Part shown: piece by piece, positions 24,639-32,570 of the stretch
Position numbering within the stretch: the stretch's first letter is position 1
Layout: each line of letters opens with the position of its first letter
From: Haloplanus aerogenes
GTDB lineage: Archaea > Halobacteriota > Halobacteria > Halobacteriales > Haloferacaceae
Reading direction: 5' to 3'
Assembly (NCBI RefSeq): GCF_003856835.1
Contig: NZ_CP034145.1
Coordinates: forward strand, 3,397,955 to 3,461,954
Length of the DNA stretch: 64,000 nt
Made by a program: the position numbers and the translations under genes
Notes under the pieces: generated by a model
Databases searched by the model: none
The model's input: the letters and a program-made list of their open reading frames with translations, nothing else
What the model was told of the DNA's origin: nothing

Positions 24639-25238
24639 TCAGCGGACGCCGAGGACACCAACGCGTTCCATGTACGGGTGGCCGTATCCACAGTACGTGA
24701 GACAACTGAGCGTGTAGTCACCCCGTTGTGTCGCGGTGAGGCGAGCCGTCGTGGGCGATGTCGCGTCGGCTGGGAGCGGAATCGGGTGGAGCATCATCCC
24801 CCCCATGCCGCCACCCATATGCTGTCCGGACGGCATGACGGCGAGGCTGTGATCCGGATACTGCTCGTTCGCGTGCTCCAGCGCCTCGTGGAAGTCGTCA
24901 CCGGGTGGCGATGGCATACGCTCCTCGTTTCGCTCTTCCAGCGCTTCGTGGTCCGGTACTGCTCCCCGAACCGCCGAGGGGAGTGTTTCTAACGCTGCCT
25001 CGGCGCTCGTGTTGAACGCGACGACGTCGACCACACTCCCCGGGTCGAACACCACACGCTCCCGTTCGGTTCCCGACTCGTCGAGAACGACGAACCCCCA
25101 GTGGTAGGCACCGACGTAGAGCGTGGCGTCGGCGTTCGACCGCCGTCCTCCCGGGAAGTTCGGAGCGGTACAACCGGCCAGCGACGTGAGGGCACCGCCC
25201 GCGGCCAGCAGAAACTCGCGACGACGGAGGGTGGTCAT
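24639..25238 (-). CDS. CuA-like copper lipoprotein (COX2-type cupredoxin)
   Basis: 199-residue exported protein. Twin-arginine and lipobox start: MTTLRRREFLLAAGG then TSLAGC (Cys23). The C terminus has the full CuA ligand spacing of cytochrome oxidase subunit II, C179-x3-C183-x3-H187-x2-M190 in CLTYCGYGHPYM, within a cupredoxin strand pattern (ATQRGDYTLSC). Further His and Met lie in MPSGQHMGGGMGGMM. No oxidase subunit I or III gene is near, so this is a stand-alone CuA or a copper chaperone rather than an oxidase subunit. It is 7 bp downstream of the SHOCT gene at 25246. Confidence 0.8.
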   Translation of the reverse strand: MTTLRRREFLLAAGGALTSLAGCTAPNFPGGRRSNADATLYVGAYHWGFVVLDESGTERERVVFDPGSVVDVVAFNTSAEAALETLPSAVRGAVPDHEALEERNEERMPSPPGDDFHEALEHANEQYPDHSLAVMPSGQHMGGGMGGMMLHPIPLPADATSPTTARLTATQRGDYTLSCLTYCGYGHPYMERVGVLGVR

Positions 25239-25245
25239 CGGTAGA

Positions 25246-25620
25246 TCACTCGTCGGACTGGAGTTTCGAGCGTCGCTGCTCGAACTCCTCGTCCGAAAGG
25301 TCACCTCGGGCGTAGGCCAACCGGAGCTCTTCCATCGCCGTGTCGCTTCCCTCGTGTTCGCTGAGGAGACGCCGAACGAGGACGTATCCCCCACCGAGGA
25401 GGACGAGCAGGACGATCAACTGGACGACGACGCCGACCAGCCCGTACATGCTGCCACCGCCACCGTAGGGGCCACCCATCATGCCGCCGTACCCACCCAT
25501 CCCGCCGTACATGCCCATCCCCATTCCGCCGAGGATCATCATGAGCAGGGGCCACAGGACGAGGACAGCGAGAACGACGAGTACGATGGTCGTCAGATCA
25601 CGCTGGTCGAGGGTCGCCAC
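25246..25620 (-). CDS. Second SHOCT-domain membrane protein
   Basis: 124-residue protein with span 1 (TIVLVVLAVLVLWPLLMMI), a Gly/Met/Tyr-rich linker (GGMGMGMYGGMGGYGGMMGG), span 2 (GLVGVVVQLIVLLVLLGGG) and the C-terminal SHOCT domain LRLAYARGDLSDEEFEQRR. It is a paralogue of the protein at 21312. I use the GTG at 25620 because GGGGGA sits about 7 nt before it; an ATG 20 codons upstream is the alternative. The repeated Met residues in the linker recall methionine-rich copper-binding segments. Confidence 0.72.
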   Translation of the reverse strand: MATLDQRDLTTIVLVVLAVLVLWPLLMMILGGMGMGMYGGMGGYGGMMGGPYGGGGSMYGLVGVVVQLIVLLVLLGGGYVLVRRLLSEHEGSDTAMEELRLAYARGDLSDEEFEQRRSKLQSDE

Positions 25621-25738
25621 CGTCAATCCCCCCTGCCGACGGCACCGTCTCGTGTTCGGACCGGATAGGACATACAACACTGAATTCGTTCAGAGAGAGT
25701 ATAGTGTTTGTGCCGACATGTATCGTCTCGTGTGACGT

Positions 25739-26017
25739 CTAGCGACGGAGCGAAACGAGCAGCACCAGAAAGCCGAGACCGATTGCAGCCGACTCGACGA
25801 TGTGTACGACCGCGAGGTCGAGGCCGATGAACTCGAACAGCACGCCTTCGATGAAGACGCCGAAGGTGACGATTCCGAAGCCAATCGCGGCGTCCCGCAT
25901 GTAGTACGTTCCAGTCCGCCGGTACGCGTCGAGACTGTAGTAGGTGATCAGGCTGCCCAGTACCAGCACGAGGACACGGACGAGGAGCAACACCACCTCC
26001 GTCGTCGTTTCTGCCAT
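25739..26017 (-). CDS. Small three-span membrane protein, DUF7521-like
   Basis: 92-residue protein with three hydrophobic segments; begins MAETTTEVVLLLVRVLVLVL, has the family-like SLDAYRRTGTYYMRDAAIGF between spans 1 and 2, and ends VLLVSLRR. It is a paralogue of the next gene and the last member of an HTH + DUF7521 + DUF7521 cassette. No ligand site is obvious. Start is the ATG before AETTTEVV, 5 bp after the upstream gene's stop. Confidence 0.7.
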   Translation of the reverse strand: MAETTTEVVLLLVRVLVLVLGSLITYYSLDAYRRTGTYYMRDAAIGFGIVTFGVFIEGVLFEFIGLDLAVVHIVESAAIGLGFLVLLVSLRR

Positions 26018-26021
26018 CCGA

Positions 26022-26309
26022 TTAGCCCTGCAGTTCCCGGGATTCGCGGCCATACAGGGCGTAGAGGATGGTGAACATCCCGACGGCGACGATGGCCGTC
26101 GCGATCGTGGCTGCGTTCTCCAGCGTGAGGCCGACGACATCGAACAGGACGCCCTCGATGACGGCACCGAAGCTGACGAAGCCGAACCCGACGGACAGAT
26201 AGAGCATCGACCGACGGTGACTGCGACGATAGCCTCGATAGGCCTGATACGCGATCAGGAAGCCGAGGATCATCGTGACGAGCTTGGCGATGATGAGTCC
26301 GATGTGCAT
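26022..26309 (-). CDS. Small three-span membrane protein, DUF7521-like
   Basis: 95-residue paralogue of the preceding entry: MHIGLIIAKLVTMILGFLIA, then AYQAYRGYRRSHRRSMLYLS and GFGFVSFGAVIEGVLFDVVG. The motif GFG(I/F)V(T/S)FG and EGVLF are shared by both copies. It begins 2 bp after the stop of the HTH gene. The pairing with a winged-helix gene suggests a membrane sensor or effector for that regulator, which is inference. Confidence 0.72.
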   Translation of the reverse strand: MHIGLIIAKLVTMILGFLIAYQAYRGYRRSHRRSMLYLSVGFGFVSFGAVIEGVLFDVVGLTLENAATIATAIVAVGMFTILYALYGRESRELQG

Positions 26310-26311
26310 GG

Positions 26312-26662
26312 CTATTCGTTTCTCATGGTTTCCCAGAGTTGCGCGAAACGGTCGGCGGCGTCTTCGCGGAATTCGACGCGAACGTCGAAGCCCGTTTCGA
26401 GAAGCTGTATGTGGACGCGGTCGAGTTTGGCCTCGTATTCGCTGTAGTGGTGACCGTCCGGGTCGATGTGTGTCCGTTCGACGAGCAGATCGTGTTCCAG
26501 TAGCGTGTTGACGCGACGAGACACCGTCGCCCTCGACATGTCGCACTCCTCGCTAAGCTCTTTGCCCGAGAGCTGTTCGCGGCGAGTCGCCTCGAGGATC
26601 GCCCGAGCGTAGTCGTCCTCGAGGATAACGAAGATGTCTGGCGTGTCTCGCTCCTCATTCAC
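26312..26662 (-). CDS. Winged-helix transcriptional regulator, ArsR-like
   Basis: 116-residue DNA-binding protein. The wHTH spans about 10-75: RAILEATRREQLSGKELSEE, SRATVSRRVNTLLEHDLLVE, then a wing with HIDPDGHHYSEY. The C-terminal 40 residues form a helix (DAADRFAQLWETM) likely used for dimerisation. It starts with GTG at 26662; the TATA box at 26685 is about 27 nt upstream, as in leaderless genes. First gene of the cassette with two DUF7521-like proteins and divergent from a blue copper protein gene. Metal sensing is plausible from the His pair in the wing, but unproven. Confidence 0.82.
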   Translation of the reverse strand: MNEERDTPDIFVILEDDYARAILEATRREQLSGKELSEECDMSRATVSRRVNTLLEHDLLVERTHIDPDGHHYSEYEAKLDRVHIQLLETGFDVRVEFREDAADRFAQLWETMRNE

Positions 26663-26684
26663 GCGTCACGATTCGTCGAAAGAG

Positions 26685-26693
26685 TATATAAAG
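26685..26693 (-). promoter_or_regulatory. TATA box of the HTH cassette
   Basis: TATATAAAG on the plus strand, i.e. CTTTATATA on the minus strand, about 27 nt before the GTG start at 26662. This supports a leaderless transcript beginning with GTG. Confidence 0.65.
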
Positions 26694-26700
26694 TAACGGC

Positions 26701-26721
26701 GATTTGCCGACCCAGCAAATC
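26701..26721. promoter_or_regulatory. Inverted-repeat operator candidate
   Basis: Perfect 7-7-7 palindrome GATTTGC-cgaccca-GCAAATC in the divergent region between the HTH gene and the blue copper protein gene, just upstream of the HTH gene's TATA box. Position and symmetry fit a dimeric winged-helix regulator controlling one or both genes. Confidence 0.5.
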
Positions 26722-26776
26722 CGCGTATCGGTCTATACGCCACGACTGCGTACGTCTACCTGTGAGGTGACCGACG

Positions 26777-27454
26777 ATGGCAATGGACCGACTGACGCGA
26801 CGGCGAACGGTGCAAGCAACCATCGGGCTGGCAGTCGCCGGGTTCGCGGGCTGTACGGGTGCGCCGGCATCCGATGACGCGGCGACCGACGCCCCGACCG
26901 CCGAACACGGTGAGGCCGAATCGAGCCACGGGGACGACGGAGGCCACGAGACAGAGGAAGGCCACGACGAGACCACGAGTAGCGACGGTCACCACCACGG
27001 TGGGGACGAAGTCGGCTCCCCGACCGAGACGGCAGAAGTGAACATGATCACGAACGACGCCGGGCACCACTTCGACCCCCACGTCGTTCGAATCGCCGTC
27101 GGCGGAACGGTGACGTTCGTCAACGAGAGCGGAAGCCACACCGCGACCGCGTACCACCCGGGGAACGATCAGCCGCAACTCGTCCCCGACGGGTCGGACG
27201 CCTGGGGTAGCGGGCTGCTCACGAGTCAGGGCGCGACGTTCCAGCACACCTTCGACACCGAAGGCATCTACCACTACTACTGTGCGCCCCACGAGAGTCT
27301 CGGCATGATCGGGAGCGTCGTCGTCGGTGACCCGGACCCCCACGAGGCGATGGCGATGCGAGAACCACCGGCCGCCAAGTCCGAAGCAGTTCACGAGAAA
27401 CTCCGTGAACTGAATACGACCATCGAAACCGCACTCGGCGACGACCACGACTGA
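26777..27454 (+). CDS. Exported blue copper (halocyanin-type) protein with His-rich linker
   Basis: 225-residue lipoprotein: twin-Arg region LTRRRTVQATIGLAVAGFAG, acylated Cys at about 28, a linker of about 55 residues packed with His, Glu and Asp (EGHDETTSSDGHHHGGDE), then a plastocyanin/azurin-type domain (about 85-195). Type-1 copper ligands are His in NESGSHTATAYHPGN and Cys, His, Met in YHYYCAPHESLGMIG. A helical tail of 30 residues follows. It carries one electron or captures copper outside the membrane; the His-rich linker adds metal-binding capacity. GAGGTGA lies 7 nt before the ATG; a second ATG is two codons on. Confidence 0.85.
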   Translation: MAMDRLTRRRTVQATIGLAVAGFAGCTGAPASDDAATDAPTAEHGEAESSHGDDGGHETEEGHDETTSSDGHHHGGDEVGSPTETAEVNMITNDAGHHFDPHVVRIAVGGTVTFVNESGSHTATAYHPGNDQPQLVPDGSDAWGSGLLTSQGATFQHTFDTEGIYHYYCAPHESLGMIGSVVVGDPDPHEAMAMREPPAAKSEAVHEKLRELNTTIETALGDDHD

Positions 27455-27588
27455 TCCAACGAGCGTGTCGACAGCGGACGATCCGACGGCCCCATGGTCC
27501 GTCGTGTGTCGGCATGCGCGAGCGTTAGACCGCCAGTTGGAGACGATGAGCGAAATCTAGTTGCAACTCGGCGTGTACAGTACGACTG

Positions 27589-28047
27589 ATGGTGCGAGCC
27601 CAGTCTCCGTCACACGTCCGGCTGTTCGGCCGGGATCGAACCAAAACCCGGTGGTTCGTGACGAGCGCCGTCGCCCTCTGTGGGCTCACACTGGGCCTCG
27701 CCGCCGCCGGGGACGCGTTGCTTTCGGTATGGCCACGACTGTACGCTCACCTCGTGATCGAATCGGTCGCCATACTCGTCTTCGCCTGTACCTTCCTCAT
27801 AGCGACGGCGAACGGCTACCTGAACGACGGGGTCGTGACGAGCGTCGTCGTGACCGCTGCCCCGCTCGTCGGACTGTTTCTCTATCTCGCCGTCGACACG
27901 CTCCTGTTCGGGGCCACCGTTCTCACAGAGGTGACCCTCGACTCGCTGGTCTCGCTGGGAGGCGCTGTAGGCGCCATCGGTCTCGCCAGTTACCTGCTGG
28001 GGATGCTGCTGTCGTTTCGACGACCGCCGACGATTACGTCGCTGTAG
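27589..28047 (+). CDS. Membrane protein with four spans, unknown function
   Basis: 152-residue protein I do not recognise. It begins [20 protein letters not shown] and has about four hydrophobic segments (25-45, 55-75, 83-100, 115-140) with few charges between them, ending in [11 protein letters not shown]. No Cys cluster, His cluster or known motif. It sits between the blue copper protein and the copper ATPase genes on the same strand and may belong to the same response by position only. Confidence 0.65.
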   Translation: MVRAQSPSHVRLFGRDRTKTRWFVTSAVALCGLTLGLAAAGDALLSVWPRLYAHLVIESVAILVFACTFLIATANGYLNDGVVTSVVVTAAPLVGLFLYLAVDTLLFGATVLTEVTLDSLVSLGGAVGAIGLASYLLGMLLSFRRPPTITSL

Positions 28048-28135
28048 GCCGACGATAGTACCGAAAGACTGGGCGCCGCTCGTCCGATGTGTGCCTCTCG
28101 GACGTCGAGCTCCTTGTCAATCATCGAACAAAATA

Positions 28136-30484
28136 ATGAGAGACGGCACCAATACCCAAGGGATGAACGAGCAGTCCGGTTTCACCCCACCCGACGAATC
28201 GTCGCCGACACGTCGCCCGGCACGACACGCGACGGGACCCGTTCGGTGTTGTCGCCTCTGCCAACTAGAAGCGGACGACGAGGCGAGAGTGGCAGTCCGC
28301 TCGGCCGCGCCGGAACACGGGCACAGTCACGCCGGGACCGACCACGCTCGTCCCGGTGCGGCCGAGCATCCCTCCGGTCACGAGCAGGGTGCGCCCGGAG
28401 ACGGCGATCACGGTGCCCACACGGATCACACCGGTCACGAGCAGCTGTTCCGGCGTCGATTCTGGGTATCGCTCGCGCTCTCCATCCCCGTCGTCGTCTT
28501 CAGCGAGTTCGTTCAGAACGTCTTGGGGTACTCTGCGCCGGCCGTCCCCGGAAGTGTCTGGATCCCACCCGTCCTCTCCGTGGTCGTCTTCGTCTACGGC
28601 GGCGTCCCGTTTCTCTCGATGGCCCGGACGGAACTGAAAAACCGGGAGCCGGGGATGATGATGCTCATCTCGCTGGCGATCACCGTCGCGTTCACCTACT
28701 CCATCGCCAGCCTGTTTCTCGAGGGAACGACCCCGTTTTTCTGGGAACTCGTCACGCTGATCGACGTCATGTTGCTGGGTCACTGGATGGAGATGCGATC
28801 GGTTCGACAGGCCTCCGGGGCACTGGACGAACTGGCCAAACTCATGCCCGACACGGCCGAGCGCGTCACCGAGAGTGGGGACACGGAGATGGTGCCCGTG
28901 TCCGACCTCTCCGAAGGCGACGTCGTGTTGATTCGTCCCGGCGCATCCGTTCCGGCCGACGGCGAAGTCGTCGAGGGTGAGTCCTCGGTCGACGAATCGA
29001 TGATCACCGGCGAGTCCCGACCCGTGGACACGGAACCCGGCTCGGAAGTCGTCGCTGGCACGGTCAATCAGGACGGCAGTCTGCGGGTTCGCGTGACGAA
29101 GACCGGTGACGAGACGGCCCTCGCAGGCATCATGCGCCTCGTCGAGGAGGCACAGACGTCGAAGTCCCGAACGCAACTGCTCGCCGACCGTGCCGCGGGC
29201 TGGCTGTTCTACGTCGCCCTCGCGGTCGCGGGCATCACGGCCGTCGCGTGGGGAGTCACGGAGGGGTTCGACGTGGCCGTTCTCGAACGCGTCGTGACGG
29301 TGCTGGTCATCGCCTGCCCCCACGCGCTCGGCCTCGCCGTCCCGCTGGTCGTCGCCATCAACACGTCCACGGCCGCGAAAAACGGGATGCTCGTTCGCGA
29401 CCGGATCGCCATGGAAGAGGCCCGGAAACTGGATACGGTGATGTTCGACAAGACCGGGACGCTCACGAAAGGCGAACAGGGCGTCGTCGGCGTCGAAACG
29501 GCCGAGGGCTGGGACGACGAACGGGCGTTCAGCGTCGCCACGGCAATCGAAGCCGACTCCGAACACATGATCGCACGGGCGATTCACAACGCCGCCGACG
29601 AGCGAGGAATCGATCACGCTCGTGCGACGGGGTTCGAAAATCTCCGTGGGCTCGGTGTTCGAGCGTCGGTAGATGGAGAGCGCTACCACGTCGGCGGGCC
29701 GAATCTACTGGACAGATTCGACGTGGAGCGTCCCGACGCTATCGCGACGTTCGCGACCGAATCGGGAGCCAACGCCCAGACGGTCGTCTACCTCGTCCGC
29801 GACGAATCGGCTGTCGTCGCGGCGTTCGCTCTGGCGGACGTCGTCCGCGAAGAGAGCCGAGAGACGGTTCGGGTGCTGCACGCGATGGGGATCGAAGTGG
29901 CGATGCTCACGGGCGACTCAGAAGACGTCGCCGCCGCCGTGTCGGAGGAACTCGGCATCGATCAGTACTTCGCCGAAGTGCTACCCGAAGAGAAAGATAC
30001 GAAAGTCGAACAGCTCCAGCAGGAGGGGAAACTGGTCGCGATGGTCGGCGACGGCGTCAACGACGCGCCGGCCCTGGCGCGGGCCGACGTCGGTATCGCC
30101 ATCGGGAGCGGGACGGACGTGGCCATCGAATCGGGCGACATCATCCTCGTCGAGAACGATCCACTGGGCGTCGTTCGACTCATCACGCTCTCGAAGGCGA
30201 GCTACCGGAAGATGCAGGAGAACCTCGTCTGGGCGACGGGCTACAACGTGTTCGCCCTCCCGCTCGCGGCGGGAGTGCTCGCTCCCGTCGGTATCCTGCT
30301 GTCGCCTGCTGTCGGGGCCGTCTTCATGTCGCTGTCGACGATCATCGTCGCCATCAACGCTCGCCGCCTGCACAACGTCGATCTCTCGGTGCGGAGTGAC
30401 CACCGACGCGGGTCCGAGAAATCCCACGACTATCCGAACAACGACGCTCACAGACCCACCGAGAGCGACGCTCCCGACCAGTAA
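28136..30484 (+). CDS. copB: CopB-type copper/silver-exporting P-type ATPase
   Basis: 782-residue P1B-type ATPase that pumps Cu or Ag out of the cell. The N-terminal cytosolic tail is His-rich ([28 protein letters not shown]) with a Cys cluster CCRLCQL and no heavy-metal-associated domain. The transmembrane metal motif is CPH (C394-H396 in ACPHALGLA), which marks the CopB/P1B-3 class rather than the CPC CopA class. Catalytic motifs: TGES actuator, DKTGT with phosphorylated D438, HMIARAI ATP site, [12 protein letters not shown] hinge. I start at the ATG at 28136; another lies at 28163. It is the core effector of this metal region. Confidence 0.9.
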   Translation: MRDGTNTQGMNEQSGFTPPDESSPTRRPARHATGPVRCCRLCQLEADDEARVAVRSAAPEHGHSHAGTDHARPGAAEHPSGHEQGAPGDGDHGAHTDHTGHEQLFRRRFWVSLALSIPVVVFSEFVQNVLGYSAPAVPGSVWIPPVLSVVVFVYGGVPFLSMARTELKNREPGMMMLISLAITVAFTYSIASLFLEGTTPFFWELVTLIDVMLLGHWMEMRSVRQASGALDELAKLMPDTAERVTESGDTEMVPVSDLSEGDVVLIRPGASVPADGEVVEGESSVDESMITGESRPVDTEPGSEVVAGTVNQDGSLRVRVTKTGDETALAGIMRLVEEAQTSKSRTQLLADRAAGWLFYVALAVAGITAVAWGVTEGFDVAVLERVVTVLVIACPHALGLAVPLVVAINTSTAAKNGMLVRDRIAMEEARKLDTVMFDKTGTLTKGEQGVVGVETAEGWDDERAFSVATAIEADSEHMIARAIHNAADERGIDHARATGFENLRGLGVRASVDGERYHVGGPNLLDRFDVERPDAIATFATESGANAQTVVYLVRDESAVVAAFALADVVREESRETVRVLHAMGIEVAMLTGDSEDVAAAVSEELGIDQYFAEVLPEEKDTKVEQLQQEGKLVAMVGDGVNDAPALARADVGIAIGSGTDVAIESGDIILVENDPLGVVRLITLSKASYRKMQENLVWATGYNVFALPLAAGVLAPVGILLSPAVGAVFMSLSTIIVAINARRLHNVDLSVRSDHRRGSEKSHDYPNNDAHRPTESDAPDQ

Positions 30485-30569
30485 TCTCCGTATTCAACGT
30501 TACGGCCAAGACGAAAATAACACGATAAATGACAGTAAATACGGCCGTTCCCGTACCCAGCGACCGGCT

Positions 30570-30773
30570 ATGAAGGGAAGAACGCGCGCTTCGCTCATCG
30601 GCATGACGCTCGGTGTGATCATCGTCACCGGACTGGGGCTAGCCGTCGGCATCGAACTGTTCCCGTCGTTGTCCCTGTCGCTAATCGGGCTAACGTTCGG
30701 CGGCTGGTTGGCCGAACGTCGCTACGAGAACGGCCAGTCTGGCAACGTTCGAGACGACGCGCAGTCGGTCTGA
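30570..30773 (+). CDS. Small two-span membrane protein
   Basis: 67-residue protein starting MKGRTRASLIGMTLGVIIVT with hydrophobic segments at about 8-28 and 30-48 and a charged tail ERRYENGQSGNVRDDAQSV. It follows the copper ATPase on the same strand after 85 bp. Function unknown. A palindromic repeat begins two bases after its stop. Confidence 0.55.
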   Translation: MKGRTRASLIGMTLGVIIVTGLGLAVGIELFPSLSLSLIGLTFGGWLAERRYENGQSGNVRDDAQSV

Positions 30774-30774
30774 T

Positions 30775-30852
30775 ACGGGTTATTGTAAGTCATTACCGGG
30801 GGTTCGCCGGACCGTCTTTGCGAACCACCGGTACACAGTTACAATAATCCGT
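30775..30852. repeat. 78-bp palindromic repeat related to the 86-bp hairpins
   Basis: Outer arms ACGGGTTATTGTAAGT and ACTGT-related CAGTTACAATAATCCGT pair over about 15 positions with few mismatches; an inner stem GGTTCGC/GCGAACC follows. The left arm contains TTGTAAGTCAT, the exact reverse complement of ATGACTTACAA in the right arms of the 86-bp elements, so the three share ancestry. No ORF. It may also terminate transcription after the copper gene block. Confidence 0.65.
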
Positions 30853-30945
30853 ACGAGAAGCCACCGCGACCGTTTTCTACGGCGTGTCGACCGGTCCGTC
30901 GAGTGCCGCCGCTCGGCGTCGTCGAATCGGTCGGAGCAAACCAGG

Positions 30946-31113
30946 TCAATCGAGCTGTGCTACCGGCATCGACACTGTCGATTGAATCCACGCACCGTGG
31001 TTCTCGCGGTCGTAGATGATACACTCGCCGTTCCCAGTGGTCAATTCGGCGTATCTGCGCCGGTCGTCTGCGGTCAGTTCGTGCCCGGTCTCGTCCTTGA
31101 CGTTCGAATTCAT
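30946..31113 (-). CDS. Small soluble haloarchaeal protein
   Basis: 55-residue ORF beginning MNSNVKDETGHELTADDRRR, with a C-terminal beta-like part GECIIYDRENHGAWIQSTVS. The pattern (I/V)YDxENxxAWI(Q/M)S is common to a group of small haloarchaeal proteins (DUF7331-like); function unknown. Codon use is typical of the window. Confidence 0.65.
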   Translation of the reverse strand: MNSNVKDETGHELTADDRRRYAELTTGNGECIIYDRENHGAWIQSTVSMPVAQLD

Positions 31114-31252
31114 AGCTGTTGGGCGATGGCGACGCCACCCCCTGTTCCTCCGGTCCGAGATGTGGGGTGGGGACGCTTAAACGCTCCCTCCAAATTATCA
31201 GCAGAAATAGGAGGTCGGCGAAACGGGCCGACGCCCCCGCGATTCAAGCCGG

Positions 31253-31933
31253 ATGGCGCGGCCACCGGTGTCCGTGCTCACCTTCGCCGAACTCGCGCGA
31301 GCGACCTACTGTCCCCGGCAGTATTACTACGCCAAGCGGGAGGGAATCGAGGACCCGCCACCGGCGGCCCGCGCCCGCCGCAATCTGGCGTTTCGCTATC
31401 CCGAACTCCGCAAGGCGAGCGACGCGGCCCTCACAGCGGAGCCGATCGAGTGCCCGCCGGCGGCGTACCGCGCGGCGCTCGACCGCCTCGCCGAGCGCGA
31501 CGACTGGGCGGCACTGACCGATCCGTCCGACCGGGAGCGGACGCTGACGGGGCGGGAGTGTCGCGGCGTCGCGCACAAGATTCTCCCGGGCGAGCCGCCG
31601 ACGCCGACGTTCGTCTCGCCGGGCCGACCGCCGGAGCGGGGCGTGTGGCGACCCCAGCGGGTTCGGGTGGTGGCGATGGCGAAGGCGCTGGCGTGGGAGC
31701 GCGAGCAGGAGATTCCGGCGGCGCTCGTCGAGTATCCGGCTCATGGCATCGTCCGCCGAGTCGATCTGACGACGCGCAACCGGGCCGCCTACCGGCGGAC
31801 AGTGCGGACGATCAGCGGGATCGACGGGCCGCCAGCACGGATCGACGACGAGGCGAAATGCGAGGCCTGCGACTACCGCGAGCAATGTGGCGTCCGGACA
31901 CGGTCGCTCAGGTCACTGCTCGGCCTGTCGTAG
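31253..31933 (+). CDS. Cas4-like Fe-S protein with eroded nuclease site
   Basis: 226-residue protein with the Cas4/Dna2-type iron-sulfur layout: one N-terminal Cys (C20 in ATYCPRQYYYAKR) and three C-terminal Cys (C203, C206, C212 in KCEACDYREQCGVRTRSL). The nuclease core is weak: the expected (D)ExK strand reads ALVEYPAHG, so the Glu is present but the catalytic Lys is replaced by Pro; a following helix RAAYRRTVRTI fits the family. It probably binds a 4Fe-4S cluster and DNA; cleavage is doubtful. No CRISPR array or other cas gene is in the window, so it is a solo paralogue of the type common in haloarchaea. Confidence 0.72.
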   Translation: MARPPVSVLTFAELARATYCPRQYYYAKREGIEDPPPAARARRNLAFRYPELRKASDAALTAEPIECPPAAYRAALDRLAERDDWAALTDPSDRERTLTGRECRGVAHKILPGEPPTPTFVSPGRPPERGVWRPQRVRVVAMAKALAWEREQEIPAALVEYPAHGIVRRVDLTTRNRAAYRRTVRTISGIDGPPARIDDEAKCEACDYREQCGVRTRSLRSLLGLS

Positions 31934-31963
31934 TGTTTGAACTTGCCACTACGTTGACATTCT

Positions 31964-31987
31964 CCCCGCCCTGAAGAGCGGGGTTTT
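31964..31987 (+). terminator. Hairpin-T4 terminator, resembling an IS200/IS605 end
   Basis: CCCCGC (31964-31969) pairs with GCGGGG (31978-31983) and is followed by TTTT. It lies 31 bp after the Cas4-like gene and at the stop of the convergent tsaC gene, so it can end both. The preceding GTTGACATTCTCC plus this hairpin is very like the right end of haloarchaeal IS200/IS605-type elements, so it may be a relict end. No tnpA or tnpB is nearby. Confidence 0.55.
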
Positions 31988-32570
31988 AGCCTTGCAACTT
32001 CGATAACCACGCCTCGATCTCGTCGGCCATCGCGCCGCGGCGGTGGATCACGCCTCGGCCGGGGTCGACGACGGTGCTCTCGGTGCCGGGCGTCTCGCCG
32101 CCGTCGACGACGACGGCGACGCCCTCACGGATCCGGTCGTCGAGATCCGTGACGCGGGTGACGCTCGGTGAGCCGGAGCGGTTGGCGCTGGTGGCGGTCA
32201 GGGGCGGCGTCCGTTCCAGCAGTTCGAGTGCCGTCTCGTGGTCGGGAACCCGGACGCCGACCCGGTCGCGGCCGGCGGTGAGGGCGTCGGGCAGGGACGG
32301 ACGGCGTTCGACGATGACGGTCACGGGGCCGGGGAGGAAACGGCGCATGAACCGTTCCTCCCGCTCCGTTGGTCGGGTGTAGTCGAGGGCGGCGTCGACG
32401 GAGGGGACGCCGAGCGAGAGGGGGTTGTCCCGCGGCCGTCCCTTCAGGTCGAACACCTGCTCTACGGCGTCGGCGTCGGTGGCGTCGGCGCCGAGGCCGT
32501 ACACCGTCTCGGTCGGGTAGACGACGGCCAGACCGTCGCGGACGGCCGCCGCAGCGTCGGCGACGCTCAT
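31986..32570 (-). CDS. tsaC: L-threonylcarbamoyladenylate synthase (TsaC/Sua5)
   Basis: 194-residue YrdC-fold enzyme that makes threonylcarbamoyl-AMP from Thr, bicarbonate and ATP, the first step of t6A37 tRNA modification. Signatures: VVYPTETVYGLGADATDADA, KGRPRDNPLSLGV (KR-type nucleotide site), FLPGPVTVIVERR and TSANRSGSP. It lacks the extra C-terminal Sua5 domain, hence the short TsaC form. It lies directly after the peroxiredoxin-like gene with no gap, in a three-gene minus-strand operon. Confidence 0.92.
   Translation of the reverse strand: MSVADAAAAVRDGLAVVYPTETVYGLGADATDADAVEQVFDLKGRPRDNPLSLGVPSVDAALDYTRPTEREERFMRRFLPGPVTVIVERRPSLPDALTAGRDRVGVRVPDHETALELLERTPPLTATSANRSGSPSVTRVTDLDDRIREGVAVVVDGGETPGTESTVVDPGRGVIHRRGAMADEIEAWLSKLQG

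Noticed and set aside
31253..31933. Cas4-like gene taken as part of a CRISPR-Cas locus
   Set aside because: No repeat array or other cas gene within the window; solo Cas4-like proteins are common in haloarchaea.
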